64,000 nucleotides of DNA from Chryseobacterium pennae (GTDB taxonomy: Bacteria > Bacteroidota > Bacteroidia > Flavobacteriales > Weeksellaceae). Under the pieces are notes generated by a model. The model did not search any database. It was given only the letters and a program-made list of their open reading frames with translations, and was not told the origin of the DNA. Position numbers and translations under genes: made by a program. This document shows, one piece after another, positions 9,841 to 17,942 of the stretch. Each line of letters starts with the position of its first letter. Position 1 is the first letter of the stretch. The stretch covers positions 1-64,000 of the forward strand of contig NZ_QNVT01000023.1 in the NCBI RefSeq assembly GCF_003385515.1, given 5' to 3'.

Positions 9841-9865
9841 AAAGGAGATTTAAGATCTCCTTTTT
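9841..9865. terminator. Bidirectional terminator between pdeM and DUF4468 pair
   Basis: AAAGGAGAT (9841-9849) pairs perfectly with ATCTCCTTT (9855-9863). A-rich and T-rich flanks on both sides suit both converging transcripts. Confidence 0.85.
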
Positions 9866-9868
9866 ATA

Positions 9869-10411
9869 TTACCAGTCGTTACTTGTTTCGTGTTTTTTGT
9901 TCATTGCTTCCTTTAGATCTTTTATATTCAGCTGCACATTCATGTCAATTACATCCTTTAAATCGTTCCATGCCTTTTCATTTGGCTCTCCCCAAGTGGG
10001 CTTTGGCGCTTTTTCAGCACTAGTTATAATGCCATAGTCCGTTTTCCTGCATCCATAGCCTCCAGAGCCTTGATGATCAAATGTGTGAAACGAATATTTA
10101 TACTTCCCATCTTTCAGGTAAATACTTAATGTTAGCCTAATAGGTCCTTCAACACATCCAGATCCAAAATAACTTTTCTTATTCCTATATTCTATTATTC
10201 CACTGGCACTAATTTCTCCAAGAACTTTATCATCAACTTCAACCGAACTTGTTTTTTTATTAAAATTACTACCAATCCAATTTCGTGCGCGGTTGTATAA
10301 TTCATCTTTCGTTGCTGTAGAATCTACAGTAACTACTTCTTCATATTTTAACTCCTGCCCACTTAGTAAGGTTCCAAAAAGTAGCACTCCAATCATTAAT
10401 ATATTTTTCAT
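9869..10411 (-). CDS. Secreted DUF4468-like protein (copy 2)
   Basis: About 180 residues from the ATG at 10411; an earlier in-frame codon at 10435 would overlap the upstream gene and spoil the signal peptide, so it is rejected. The N-terminus MKNILMIGVLLFG plus LLSGQ is a signal peptide. The mature part has the DUF4468 pattern (EEVVTVDS, then KDELYNRARNWI, then a beta-rich domain with GEISASG and KDGKYKYSF). It is a paralogue of the gene just upstream and shares the C-terminal NDW ending. The function of the family is unknown; a small TBP-like fold in the periplasm or at the surface is expected. It starts 1 nt after the upstream stop. Confidence 0.8.
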   Translation of the reverse strand: MKNILMIGVLLFGTLLSGQELKYEEVVTVDSTATKDELYNRARNWIGSNFNKKTSSVEVDDKVLGEISASGIIEYRNKKSYFGSGCVEGPIRLTLSIYLKDGKYKYSFHTFDHQGSGGYGCRKTDYGIITSAEKAPKPTWGEPNEKAWNDLKDVIDMNVQLNIKDLKEAMNKKHETSNDW

Positions 10412-10412
10412 C

Positions 10413-10955
10413 TTACCAATCGTTATTAGTTTCATTTGATTTCTTCATTACATCTATTAATTGAGCTATTAATAATTTAATTTTCGCTCCAGTCTTTTCT
10501 TTTACATCAAACCATGCATAATCATCTGCAATCATCTTTCCTTTTACTGGCGCTTTTTCAGATAAGGTTAATTGCCCATAATCCAATCGTTTACATCCAG
10601 AACCTCTTGATCCATTATGAATGAGGGAGTTAAATGAATATTTATATTTTCCATCTTTAAAATAAATACTAAACTTATAAGACAAAGGTCCCTCAATACA
10701 TGAGTATCCCATGTATTTTTTATCAGCTCTATAATCAAATTCTCCTACTCCACTAACCTCTCCTAATTGCGCATCTTCAGTTGTTATTGAATTTTTGCCT
10801 GATTTGAAATTCTGCCCTGCCCAAGTTCTTGCTCTGCTAAAAAGTTCTTCTTTTGTTAAACTTGAATCCGTTTGAATGACTTCCTCAAATTTTAATTCCT
10901 GAGAAAACACAATAATGCTGAAAAACAAAATTGGAAACGCATAAAGTCTTTTCAT
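10413..10955 (-). CDS. Secreted DUF4468-like protein (copy 1)
   Basis: 180 residues with a signal peptide (MKRLYAFPILFFSIIVFSQ). It shares with copy 2 EEVIQTDSSLTKEELFSRAR, the G-E-x-S-G core, the S-C-I-E-G-P box, KDGKYKYSF and the terminal NNDW. It is the first gene of a two-gene unit with a good Bacteroidetes -7 box at 10971-10978. The conserved cysteines (in YSCIEG and SGCKRLDYG) could form a disulphide outside the cytoplasm. Function unknown. Confidence 0.8.
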   Translation of the reverse strand: MKRLYAFPILFFSIIVFSQELKFEEVIQTDSSLTKEELFSRARTWAGQNFKSGKNSITTEDAQLGEVSGVGEFDYRADKKYMGYSCIEGPLSYKFSIYFKDGKYKYSFNSLIHNGSRGSGCKRLDYGQLTLSEKAPVKGKMIADDYAWFDVKEKTGAKIKLLIAQLIDVMKKSNETNNDW

Positions 10956-10970
10956 GTATTAATTTTTCCA

Positions 10971-10978
10971 CAAATATA
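10971..10978 (-). promoter_or_regulatory. -7 promoter box TATATTTG for DUF4468 pair
   Basis: On the minus strand this reads TATATTTG, an exact TAnnTTTG match, 16 nt before the ATG at 10955. Confidence 0.6.
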
Positions 10979-11153
10979 GAAATATAAGTTATTTACAATT
11001 TCACGGTTTATCGTAAATCTTTATTTATGATAGGTTTAAAAGAAATTTCATTTAAGAGTTATCTGTTATATTGTGAATTAATAAATGCATAAAATACATA
11101 GTGAAATATTATAGATTAATAGTATTTTCACAACCTATTGTAAAACAATTACT

Positions 11154-11339
11154 ATGAAAAAATTAGTTACTTTAAGTACTGCTATTGTATTTTCGTTTCA
11201 TTTCTACTCTTCTGAGCGGACAGGAAATATTATTTTGCAGGAGACAGTCACGAAAATTGATACAAAACAAAAATTAAAAAACAAGGCTACAAATATAAAT
11301 GAGGTCATTGATCCAACAAAATCAGACAAACCTTGGTAA
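11154..11339 (+). CDS. Small secreted protein, diverged copy that lost its lipobox cysteine
   Basis: A 61-residue protein that is a paralogue of the next gene. Both start MKKLV, share a hydrophobic stretch with STAIVF, then SSER, and end with an IDPTK-x-D-x-P motif. Upstream DNA is also shared (TGTAAAACAATTAC just before ATG). This copy reads HFYSSER where its sister reads LHSCSSER, so the lipid-anchoring cysteine is missing, and its middle is shorter. It may be a soluble secreted peptide or a gene in decay; the reading frame is intact. Confidence 0.55.
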   Translation: MKKLVTLSTAIVFSFHFYSSERTGNIILQETVTKIDTKQKLKNKATNINEVIDPTKSDKPW

Positions 11340-11393
11340 TGTTCTAATATCCTATTAATTTGTATATTTACCACTCAATGTAAAACAATTACC

Positions 11394-11645
11394 ATGAAAA
11401 AACTAGTTATTTTAGCAGCAAGTACTGCTATCGTATTTGCACTTCACTCCTGCTCTTCTGAACGAGATGAAAATGTTACTCCGAAAGATGCGGCCATGAA
11501 AATTGATGCGAATTTAAGTAAACAAGGGGTAAAAATAGATTCCACTAAAATAAAATTATCTACTTCTAAGGGGGCAGAACCCATCAAACCTGATAATCCA
11601 GACGAGACCATTGATCCAACAAAACCAGACAGACCAAGATTGTAA
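11394..11645 (+). CDS. Small lipoprotein
   Basis: 83 residues with a lipoprotein signal: MKKLVILAASTAIVFALHSC, cysteine at 20, then SSERDEN. The mature part is short, charged and probably disordered, ending with a Pro/Asp-rich tail containing TIDPTKPDRP. No enzymatic motif. It is a tandem duplicate of the 61-residue gene 54 nt upstream. It is followed by a strong bidirectional hairpin at 11751. Function unknown. Confidence 0.65.
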   Translation: MKKLVILAASTAIVFALHSCSSERDENVTPKDAAMKIDANLSKQGVKIDSTKIKLSTSKGAEPIKPDNPDETIDPTKPDRPRL

Positions 11646-11750
11646 GATTATATCATTAACTTAGTCAAAATCAACTTATTGATTCCTATGACTTTACTGC
11701 CTTTAAAATAAAGCAGCATAATAATATAAACTTTGCGTCAAGTTAAAATA

Positions 11751-11781
11751 AATCAGGGCAGATCTTCGATCTGCCCTGATT
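11751..11781. terminator. Bidirectional terminator, 14-bp perfect stem
   Basis: AATCAGGGCAGATC (11751-11764) and GATCTGCCCTGATT (11768-11781) form a perfect stem around a TTC loop, between converging genes. Confidence 0.85.
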
Positions 11782-11821
11782 CCTTTATTATATCTTTATT
11801 TTTCTATCATAAAATGATTGT

Positions 11822-12775
11822 TTAACTTTCTTCCTCATTCAGCCATACTACTTTCTGTACAGATGAATGTTCCTGCCCTATAATTTCTCTGTAAAGTTCC
11901 GGTCTTCTTGCATTCAGATATCTGTATCCTCCTGCCTGAGTAAGTTTTTCAGGAGTCAAAACAGCCGATTCAAAACTATCCTCAAACGAACAACATTCTG
12001 CAATAACATCACCAAAAGGATCAATAATCATTGAACATCCATTTTTAAGCTGGTCATCATCCATCCCAATAGGATTTGAAAAAACAATATAAGCTCCATT
12101 GTCATAAGCCCTGGCGGGAAGCCATTTCATCAGCCAGTCTCTCCCTTTCATTCCATTAAACTCCAGACGTAAAGACGTAGGATCGTCTACCCTGTTCTCC
12201 CAAAGCTGGGGATCTACAAAACCAGCTCCCGGTCTTGTGGAAGGCGTACACATGGTTACATGAGGCATGAAAATAATATCAGCACCCAGAAGTCTGGTCG
12301 CTCTTACATTTTCAATAATATTATTATCATAGCAGATCAGAATACCGCATTTCCATCCCAGAATTTCAAATACACAATATTCATTACCCGGACTAAGATG
12401 AGGATTGATAAAGGGATGTAATTTTCTGTATTTTGCCTTCAATCCTGTTTTATCTACGCATACATACGCTTTGAAAAGATTGTTATTTTCATCCTTTTCA
12501 AAAAGTCCCACCAGAATTGTGATATTATATTGATTCGCGATCTGCTGTAGCCTTTGAATACTTTCACCATCAGGAATAAACTCAGCAATATCCAGAAGCT
12601 GATCTTTGGAAAGTTTTCGGGCAAAAGTATATCCTGTGATGGAACATTCGTGAAAAACAATTACATCAGAGCCCTCGTAAGAAGCTTTTTGAGCTAGTTT
12701 TTCAATAACAGATAAGTTATATTCCTTATCTCCACTTTTGTTTTCAAACTGTGCCGTTGAAATTTTAATATTCAT
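11822..12775 (-). CDS. Nitrilase/carbon-nitrogen hydrolase family enzyme
   Basis: 317 residues with the nitrilase-superfamily Glu-Lys-Cys triad: E43 in FHECSITGY, K118 in KYRKLHP and C148 in GILICYDNN. The fold hydrolyses C-N bonds (amides, carbamoyl groups or nitriles) in the cytoplasm. The sequence DNNIIENVRATRLLGADIIF after the cysteine is the usual helix-strand block. Length is normal for an amidase-type member. The substrate is not predictable. The AraC gene 12840-13637 lies directly upstream on the same strand (64-nt gap) and probably controls it. Confidence 0.88.
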   Translation of the reverse strand: MNIKISTAQFENKSGDKEYNLSVIEKLAQKASYEGSDVIVFHECSITGYTFARKLSKDQLLDIAEFIPDGESIQRLQQIANQYNITILVGLFEKDENNNLFKAYVCVDKTGLKAKYRKLHPFINPHLSPGNEYCVFEILGWKCGILICYDNNIIENVRATRLLGADIIFMPHVTMCTPSTRPGAGFVDPQLWENRVDDPTSLRLEFNGMKGRDWLMKWLPARAYDNGAYIVFSNPIGMDDDQLKNGCSMIIDPFGDVIAECCSFEDSFESAVLTPEKLTQAGGYRYLNARRPELYREIIGQEHSSVQKVVWLNEEES

Positions 12776-12839
12776 TGTTTTTTTTCAGCAAATCTATTTC
12801 AGTCTGCCAAAGAAAAATTGTATAAAACCGACATGTGAA

Positions 12840-13637
12840 TTATAATTCAATAAAGTTGACCGCCATTTTATTTTTTGTTTTAGCATATTGCCCCGGAGTT
12901 AATCCCACATTTTTTTTAAATTCTCGGATCAGATGGGACTGGTCGGAATACCCTGCATAATAAGAAAGCAAAGTCATATTTTCATTAGTCATTCCTTGAT
13001 TTATAAGACTTAGGAAATAATGAAGCCGGATAATATTACTGTATTTTTTAGGAGATAGTCCCATAGAATCTTCAAATTTCCGTTCCAGATGACGTTCAGA
13101 GTATCCAGTGAATTTTTCCAGATCTTTTGAGGGAACAACACCTTTATGCTGAAGGATATATTGCTGAACAGCAGCTATTAAATGGTAATCGGGGCCAACT
13201 TCCTCAAATAAAAATTTCATAAAGAAGGCATTCAGATCAGCAATAAGGGTCAAAGGATCTGTTTTATAAAAAAGTTTTTCCTGAAAAGGCTGGAACTTAT
13301 CTTTCAATACATCTTCAACAGAAATAATTTGGTTTCTGACCTCTTTTGCAGAAGTTTTCAGGAGAATATTTAAAAAGTAAGGTTGAAAAACGACGGCTAT
13401 GAATGAAAATGTACCTTTTGAATAAAAATCTTTATAGTTGTTCAAACTTCCGTAAAAAAATGAAAGGGGCATTTGGTCTCCGGAAAGATGAGAATACAGA
13501 TGCATATTAGCAGATAAAATCAATCCGGTACTGCCATCAGTAAATAACCTGACGTTCTTGATATCCTTTTCATTGCTTTCCAAAAAGAGATAATGCCGGA
13601 TGAAGGGTGCCAGATATTTTGGAGGTGAAATCTGCAT
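12840..13637 (-). CDS. AraC family transcriptional regulator
   Basis: 265 residues from the ATG at 13637; a TTG two codons earlier (13643) is possible but less likely. The C-terminal third holds the AraC double HTH: one around SKDLEKFTGYSERHLERKFE and one ending YAGYSDQSHLIREFKKNVGLTPGQY. The N-terminal part looks like the DUF6597-type sensor region common in Bacteroidetes (PPKYLAPFIRHYLFLE). It is upstream of, and codirectional with, the nitrilase gene. The dispersed repeat at 13732 begins about 95 nt upstream. Confidence 0.88.
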   Translation of the reverse strand: MQISPPKYLAPFIRHYLFLESNEKDIKNVRLFTDGSTGLILSANMHLYSHLSGDQMPLSFFYGSLNNYKDFYSKGTFSFIAVVFQPYFLNILLKTSAKEVRNQIISVEDVLKDKFQPFQEKLFYKTDPLTLIADLNAFFMKFLFEEVGPDYHLIAAVQQYILQHKGVVPSKDLEKFTGYSERHLERKFEDSMGLSPKKYSNIIRLHYFLSLINQGMTNENMTLLSYYAGYSDQSHLIREFKKNVGLTPGQYAKTKNKMAVNFIEL

Positions 13638-13731
13638 ATTCAAATGTACGTAAAATTTTTGCCACAGAATGCTGATAATATGGAAGAAAATGAAACAAAT
13701 TAGAATGTATTATTGTCAAGGATTCATAAGA

Positions 13732-13865
13732 TTTTTTTAGCCACGGATACATGAATAAAATCATAATGTATTCTAAGATGTATGTAAATTATATCTTGTT
13801 AAATTTACAAAAGATTCATCTCTTTTTATCACAGCAAATATTCTGTATATAAGTTTACAGGATAC
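13732..13865 (-). repeat. Dispersed intergenic repeat, copy 2
   Basis: The reverse complement matches 1-133 over nearly its whole length, with scattered substitutions. The copies are about 13.6 kb apart and inverted. No open frame of note. Confidence 0.75.
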
Positions 13866-14120
13866 AGCATTAATAAAAGTCTGCGGAACTCTTGCTGAGA
13901 ATCTTTGATTTTCTTGCGCCTTAAAATAGGCATATTGTTTAAAATCTTTGCGACCTTGCGTTTTCCAACAATTACAAAAAAGTTGTAAGTATATGTTAAA
14001 CTTAAGCACAGGTACCACATTTTTATCCCATTTGGTCGGGTATTTGAATGTTTTAACAGATATGATTCTATTTTCTATAGAACTCTTTACTATTCAACCA
14101 ATCACTTAAAATATAATACG
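13866..14120. other. Gene-free spacer with low-complexity intergenic repeat
   Basis: Contains stretches such as TCTTGCGCCTTAAAAT and ATCTTTGCGACCTTGCG, which look like a dispersed flavobacterial intergenic repeat, and TTGTTTAAA-rich DNA. Short open frames here on the minus strand have no coding character. The promoter of the gene at 14121 must lie at its right edge, but I see no clear box. Confidence 0.4.
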
Positions 14121-14627
14121 ATGTCAACACACAATTTAACCCATCTCGAAGCGATTAAAAAGATCAAAGAACTGTCAGAAAATGCTAAAATATGCATGTT
14201 CTGTACAGAACTGGAAACGGTACCTGTCAATTCCCGACCTATGACCTTGCAGGAGACAGATGACAGCGGAAACCTCTGGTTTATCAGCAGTGGAACCAGC
14301 AATAAGAATTTTGAAATAAAAGAAGACCGGAGAGTACAGTTGTTTTTCATGAACAATAAAGACGCTCAGTATCTTTCAGTATATGGAAAGGCTTCTGTTT
14401 ATAAAGATAAACAAACAATAGAAGAAAAATGGTCACCTCTTGCAAAAGCCTGGTTTGACGGAAAAGATGACCCTAATGTTACCATTATCCGTGTAGAACC
14501 TAAAGAAACCTATTACTGGGATACCAAAGCTGGAAAACTGGTAAGCCTCTTTAGTTTTGTGGCTTCAGCAATAACAGGCCATAAAACTAATAATGCTGAT
14601 GGTGTAGAAGGAAATGCTATAATTTAA
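14121..14627 (+). CDS. Pyridoxamine 5'-phosphate oxidase-fold general stress protein
   Basis: 168 residues of the split-barrel flavin-binding fold, like general stress protein 26. Typical blocks are MFCTELETVPVNSRPMTLQ, LWFISSGTSNKNFEI, VQLFFMNNKDAQYLSVYGKA and the C-terminal VTIIRVEPKETYYWD. Members bind FMN/FAD or a related cofactor in the cytoplasm; the reaction is rarely known. It is monocistronic, converging with the thioredoxin-like gene across a perfect bidirectional hairpin at 14637. Confidence 0.88.
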   Translation: MSTHNLTHLEAIKKIKELSENAKICMFCTELETVPVNSRPMTLQETDDSGNLWFISSGTSNKNFEIKEDRRVQLFFMNNKDAQYLSVYGKASVYKDKQTIEEKWSPLAKAWFDGKDDPNVTIIRVEPKETYYWDTKAGKLVSLFSFVASAITGHKTNNADGVEGNAII

Positions 14628-14636
14628 TACCATAAA

Positions 14637-14662
14637 AAACGGCCCAGTAAATTGGGCCGTTT
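14637..14662. terminator. Bidirectional terminator, perfect 10-bp stem
   Basis: AAACGGCCCA (14637-14646) pairs with TGGGCCGTTT (14653-14662) around GTAAAT. Confidence 0.9.
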
Positions 14663-14679
14663 ATACAATATTAATAATG

Positions 14680-14913
14680 CTAATTTTTCACATCTTCTAT
14701 AGAGGCTCCAAAATTAATATGAAGAACGTTTCCGCCAGGTGTTACCAAAGCAGGTACAGACTTCACCCCTGCTTTTTCGGCCTCTTCAATTTTATTTTTT
14801 TCATTACCCAAGTGGATAATTTCAACATTTTCTAACCCTATAAGGCTGATAATATCATGTTCTACACTGATACATACAGGACATCCTGCATGATAAAAAA
14901 TGGATTTTTTCAT
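14680..14913 (-). CDS. Small thioredoxin/glutaredoxin-like protein
   Basis: 77 residues with a thioredoxin-fold start: a beta strand (KSIFYHAG), then C11-P-V-C14, and later VKSVPALVTPGG with the cis-proline. It is a single compact redox domain without signal peptide, so cytoplasmic. It lies 9 nt downstream of the DapA-like gene and is probably cotranscribed with it; the cupin gene further upstream and the divergent MocR gene suggest one regulon. Its redox partner is unknown. Confidence 0.82.
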   Translation of the reverse strand: MKKSIFYHAGCPVCISVEHDIISLIGLENVEIIHLGNEKNKIEEAEKAGVKSVPALVTPGGNVLHINFGASIEDVKN

Positions 14914-14922
14914 AAGATTGTA

Positions 14923-15807
14923 TTAATTAATAAGGGTTTTCATAATATTTTTTAATTCTTCTGTTTCCTTTTCATGTAAAGGTTTTAAAGGACTTCTCAA
15001 ATTCCCGCCATCTTCGCCCAGAATATTCAGACCAGATTTCACAGCTCTTGGCAATCCTTTGCTGACAATAAATTTTAAAAGATCGAACTGTTGATAGAAA
15101 ATAGTTTTTGCTTTCTCAAGATTACCCTCTTCAACCGCATTATAAAGACTGATAGTAAGCTCTGGAATAAGATTGGGTGCGGCAGTACACCAGCCTCTTG
15201 CACCAGCAGAAAATGCAGCCAAAGCCAAAGGGTTTGAACCGTTATAAAAAGCCACGTCCTCTCCCAGTTCTCTTCTCAGATAATGCATTCTCTGAATATC
15301 TCCCGTACTTTCTTTAATCATGGTTACATTAGGAATTTCAAGCAGTCTTTTCAAAAGAGATGGAGACATGTCTACTCCACTTGTTGCCGGATTATTGTAA
15401 GCCATAATCGGGATAGAAATCTTACGGGCAACAGCATCATAATGTGTTACAATTTCATCATCTGTAAGTTTCCAGTAACTCATAGGAATAATCATCACTG
15501 CATCAGCTCCTGCATTCTCCGCAAATTGAGCATGATGAACCGTTTTCTCTGTGGTAAGATTGGAAACCCCTACAAGAGTCGGGATTCTTCCTTTTACCTG
15601 TTGTAACGTCGCTTCTGTAACCTCTTCCTTTTCTTCATCAGACAGATAGGGCATTACCCCTGTACTTCCCAATGGAGCAATACCGTGGCTTCCTGAAGTA
15701 ATCAGTCTTTCTACCAAGCGTTTGAAAAGAGGAATATCTACTTTTTCATTTTCATCAAAAGGTGTTATGGGATAAGCTATAATCCCTTTAAATGGCACAT
15801 TTTTCAT
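14923..15807 (-). CDS. Dihydrodipicolinate synthase/N-acetylneuraminate lyase family aldolase
   Basis: 294 residues, the full length of a DapA-type TIM barrel. The Schiff-base lysine is K165 in TMIKESTGD and the catalytic tyrosine is Y137 in MAYNNPATSG. PLGSTGVMPYLS (45-56) replaces the DapA GTTGE loop and suggests a substrate other than the lysine pathway one, for example another 2-keto acid aldol reaction. It sits between a cupin gene and a thioredoxin-like gene, opposite a MocR regulator, which fits a small catabolic unit rather than housekeeping lysine synthesis. Confidence 0.88.
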   Translation of the reverse strand: MKNVPFKGIIAYPITPFDENEKVDIPLFKRLVERLITSGSHGIAPLGSTGVMPYLSDEEKEEVTEATLQQVKGRIPTLVGVSNLTTEKTVHHAQFAENAGADAVMIIPMSYWKLTDDEIVTHYDAVARKISIPIMAYNNPATSGVDMSPSLLKRLLEIPNVTMIKESTGDIQRMHYLRRELGEDVAFYNGSNPLALAAFSAGARGWCTAAPNLIPELTISLYNAVEEGNLEKAKTIFYQQFDLLKFIVSKGLPRAVKSGLNILGEDGGNLRSPLKPLHEKETEELKNIMKTLIN

Positions 15808-15837
15808 GTTTTGTTTGTTTAAAAATTAAAAATAATT

Positions 15838-15934
15838 AACCATTAAGAGAGGTTTAAGTCTAGGTAAAATTTCACTTTGAAAAAAAATCATATCCGTGGT
15901 CAGTAAAATCGGCAAAGATGGTCTCTTAATGGTT
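15838..15934. promoter_or_regulatory. Long-range inverted repeat in cupin-aldolase spacer
   Basis: AACCATTAAGAGA (15838-15850) is repeated perfectly in inverse as TCTCTTAATGGTT (15922-15934), 71 nt apart. On the minus strand a weak -7-like CATCTTTG lies just inside the distal arm. It could be a loop-forming operator of the aldolase gene or the ends of a small repeat element. Confidence 0.45.
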
Positions 15935-15948
15935 TAAATCATTGGGGG

Positions 15949-16404
15949 TTAAAGATCCCTGCCTTCTTCTTCTCTCAGCGCAACTCCTAAGTTTTGCAGT
16001 TGAGGGGCATTCTCACAGGCAATATATTTTGCAGGTTCCGTATCGCTCAGGTTTTGGTGCTTATGCCATGCCCATGAGGGAATATAAACGGCATCTCCGG
16101 CTTCCCAATGTACTTTTTCATCTTCCACTTCTGTCCAGCCCTTTCCTTCAATGACGAATAGAACAGTTTCATACGTATGTCGGTGTCTGTTCGTTTGCTG
16201 TCCGGGAATTAAGCCACCTATTGTCATACTTACATTTTTACTTGGAAGATCTACAAAGAAAACCGGATGTTTTCTTTCTGTTGAAAACTGATTATGCTCT
16301 CCTGCATTTTCTACATTTTTATGAATTAAATGGCCAGGCTTTACATACTTTGGTCTTGCATATGTTTCGTGAAAGTCTTTTGAACTGAACTCTTTTTTGT
16401 CCAT
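15949..16404 (-). CDS. Cupin domain protein
   Basis: 151 residues with a single cupin barrel. Motif 1 is around RHRHTYETVLFVIEGKG with two metal histidines and a glutamate; motif 2 is GDAVYIPSWAWHKHQN with the later histidine. Such small cupins act as dioxygenases, isomerases or ligand sensors. No signal peptide. It is divergent from the MocR regulator at 16505, with facing -7 boxes only 3 nt apart, so it is the prime candidate for that regulator's control. Reaction unknown. Confidence 0.85.
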   Translation of the reverse strand: MDKKEFSSKDFHETYARPKYVKPGHLIHKNVENAGEHNQFSTERKHPVFFVDLPSKNVSMTIGGLIPGQQTNRHRHTYETVLFVIEGKGWTEVEDEKVHWEAGDAVYIPSWAWHKHQNLSDTEPAKYIACENAPQLQNLGVALREEEGRDL

Positions 16405-16442
16405 AATTTTAAAATTTTAAAGTTCTGTGCTTTATTGCATGA

Positions 16443-16450
16443 CAAAATTA
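16443..16450 (-). promoter_or_regulatory. -7 box TAATTTTG for cupin gene
   Basis: Exact TAnnTTTG match on the minus strand, 38 nt before the cupin ATG. It nearly abuts the oppositely oriented box of the MocR gene. Confidence 0.6.
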
Positions 16451-16453
16451 TTC

Positions 16454-16461
16454 TATATTTG
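16454..16461 (+). promoter_or_regulatory. -7 box TATATTTG for MocR gene
   Basis: Exact TAnnTTTG match 43 nt before the ATG, with a TTG about 20 nt upstream that could serve as the -33 element. Confidence 0.65.
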
Positions 16462-16504
16462 GACTGTTTAAATGATTCAGTTTTTACATAAATAGATAGT
16501 CCAG

Positions 16505-17935
16505 ATGCTACGACCTTGGAAATTAGAATTTGAAATTGATAAAAAGCTTGATAAAGCAGTTTATTTACAAATTGCAGATACCCTTATTGGAGATATCCGT
16601 TCAGGAAGGCTGAAGCCCGGTGATGCCCTTCCAGGCAGCAGAAATCTGGCAATGATGCTGAAAATTAATAGAAATACGGTAGTGGAAGCTTATCAGGTTT
16701 TACTCAATGAAGAATGGGTAATTTCTAAAGAAAGAAAAGGCATCTTTGTTTCAGAACAGCTTCCTGCTTTGCATGAAAAAAGGATACGAAGAGCTTCTGA
16801 TGCTTTGGATCATCCCACAACTGTTCAAGGTGTTATGATTAATTTCGATGATGGTCATCCAGACAGCAAAATAGCTCCTGTTACCGAACTGGCAAGAGCT
16901 TATCGACAGATCTTCGGAATCAAAGCCAAATGGCAGATGATGGGATACGGAGATGAGCATGGAGAGATAGAATTCAGAAAAATGATTTCCCAGATGCTGA
17001 ACCATCGACGGGGCATGCAGATTAATGAACATGAAATATCCATTACAAGAGGAAGCCAGATGGCAATGTTTCTGACAGCTCAGAGTCTTTTAACTGCCGG
17101 GGGCTGCGTTATTGTAGAAGATCCGGGTTATCAGCCGGCATGGCAGGCTTTTGAGTACGCAGGAGCAAAGCTTCTGCCTGTGCCTGTAGATGAAAACGGT
17201 ATTCATGTAGAGGTTATAGAAAAGCTTTTAACCCAGCATAAGAATATCAAAGCCATTTATATCACTCCTCACAGGCAGTATCCTACAATGGTTACTTTAA
17301 GCTTATCAAGACGACTAAAACTGATTGAGCTTGCTAATCAACATAATATTACCATTATCGAAGATGATTATGATAATGAATTTCATTTCGGATATCGCCC
17401 TATCCTGCCTATTTCAAGCTTTCCTGAACTCAATAATTATGTCTATGTAGGAACCTTAAGTAAGGTGGTAGCTCCGGCATTAAGGATTGGCTATCTGGCA
17501 ACTAAGAACCTGGATTTACTGCAAAAAATAGGAAGCTTAAGAAAAATTATTGATGTACATGGAGATGTTATCATGGAACAGGCCGTTTTGCAGCTCATCA
17601 AAGAAGGAGCGGTAAAGAAACACATCAGAAAAGCAACAGCTCACTATAAAAATAAAAGAGATTTTGTATATGGTCTTTTAACTAAATATATGAAAGTGGT
17701 TGCCCATTTTACTCTACCTGAAGGCGGATTGGCATTTTGGATTATTCCAAAAGAAACATTAGATTGGGATAAAGTGACGGCATTGCTATTGGAAAAAAAC
17801 ATCAAGATCATTCATCCAAAACAATACAGCAGGAATTATATCAATGGGTTCAGATTAAGCTATGGTTCAGTCTCAGAAGAACAGCTGGAACAAAGCATAC
17901 CGATTATAGCTGAAATCTTTAAACAGTTTTCTTAA
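16505..17935 (+). CDS. MocR/GabR-type regulator (GntR HTH fused to PLP aminotransferase)
   Basis: 476 residues. An N-terminal winged HTH of the GntR family spans about 12-82 (IRSGRLKPGDALPGSRNLA). From about 110 it is a fold-type I aminotransferase domain with TPHRQYPT, the cofactor aspartate in IIEDDYDNEF (about 285-292) and the PLP lysine K320 in TLSKVVAP. Such proteins use the aminotransferase domain as an effector sensor and often repress or activate a divergent gene. Here that is the cupin-aldolase-thioredoxin group. The effector may be PLP-derived or an amino compound. Confidence 0.93.
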   Translation: MLRPWKLEFEIDKKLDKAVYLQIADTLIGDIRSGRLKPGDALPGSRNLAMMLKINRNTVVEAYQVLLNEEWVISKERKGIFVSEQLPALHEKRIRRASDALDHPTTVQGVMINFDDGHPDSKIAPVTELARAYRQIFGIKAKWQMMGYGDEHGEIEFRKMISQMLNHRRGMQINEHEISITRGSQMAMFLTAQSLLTAGGCVIVEDPGYQPAWQAFEYAGAKLLPVPVDENGIHVEVIEKLLTQHKNIKAIYITPHRQYPTMVTLSLSRRLKLIELANQHNITIIEDDYDNEFHFGYRPILPISSFPELNNYVYVGTLSKVVAPALRIGYLATKNLDLLQKIGSLRKIIDVHGDVIMEQAVLQLIKEGAVKKHIRKATAHYKNKRDFVYGLLTKYMKVVAHFTLPEGGLAFWIIPKETLDWDKVTALLLEKNIKIIHPKQYSRNYINGFRLSYGSVSEEQLEQSIPIIAEIFKQFS

Positions 17936-17942
17936 TAGAAGT

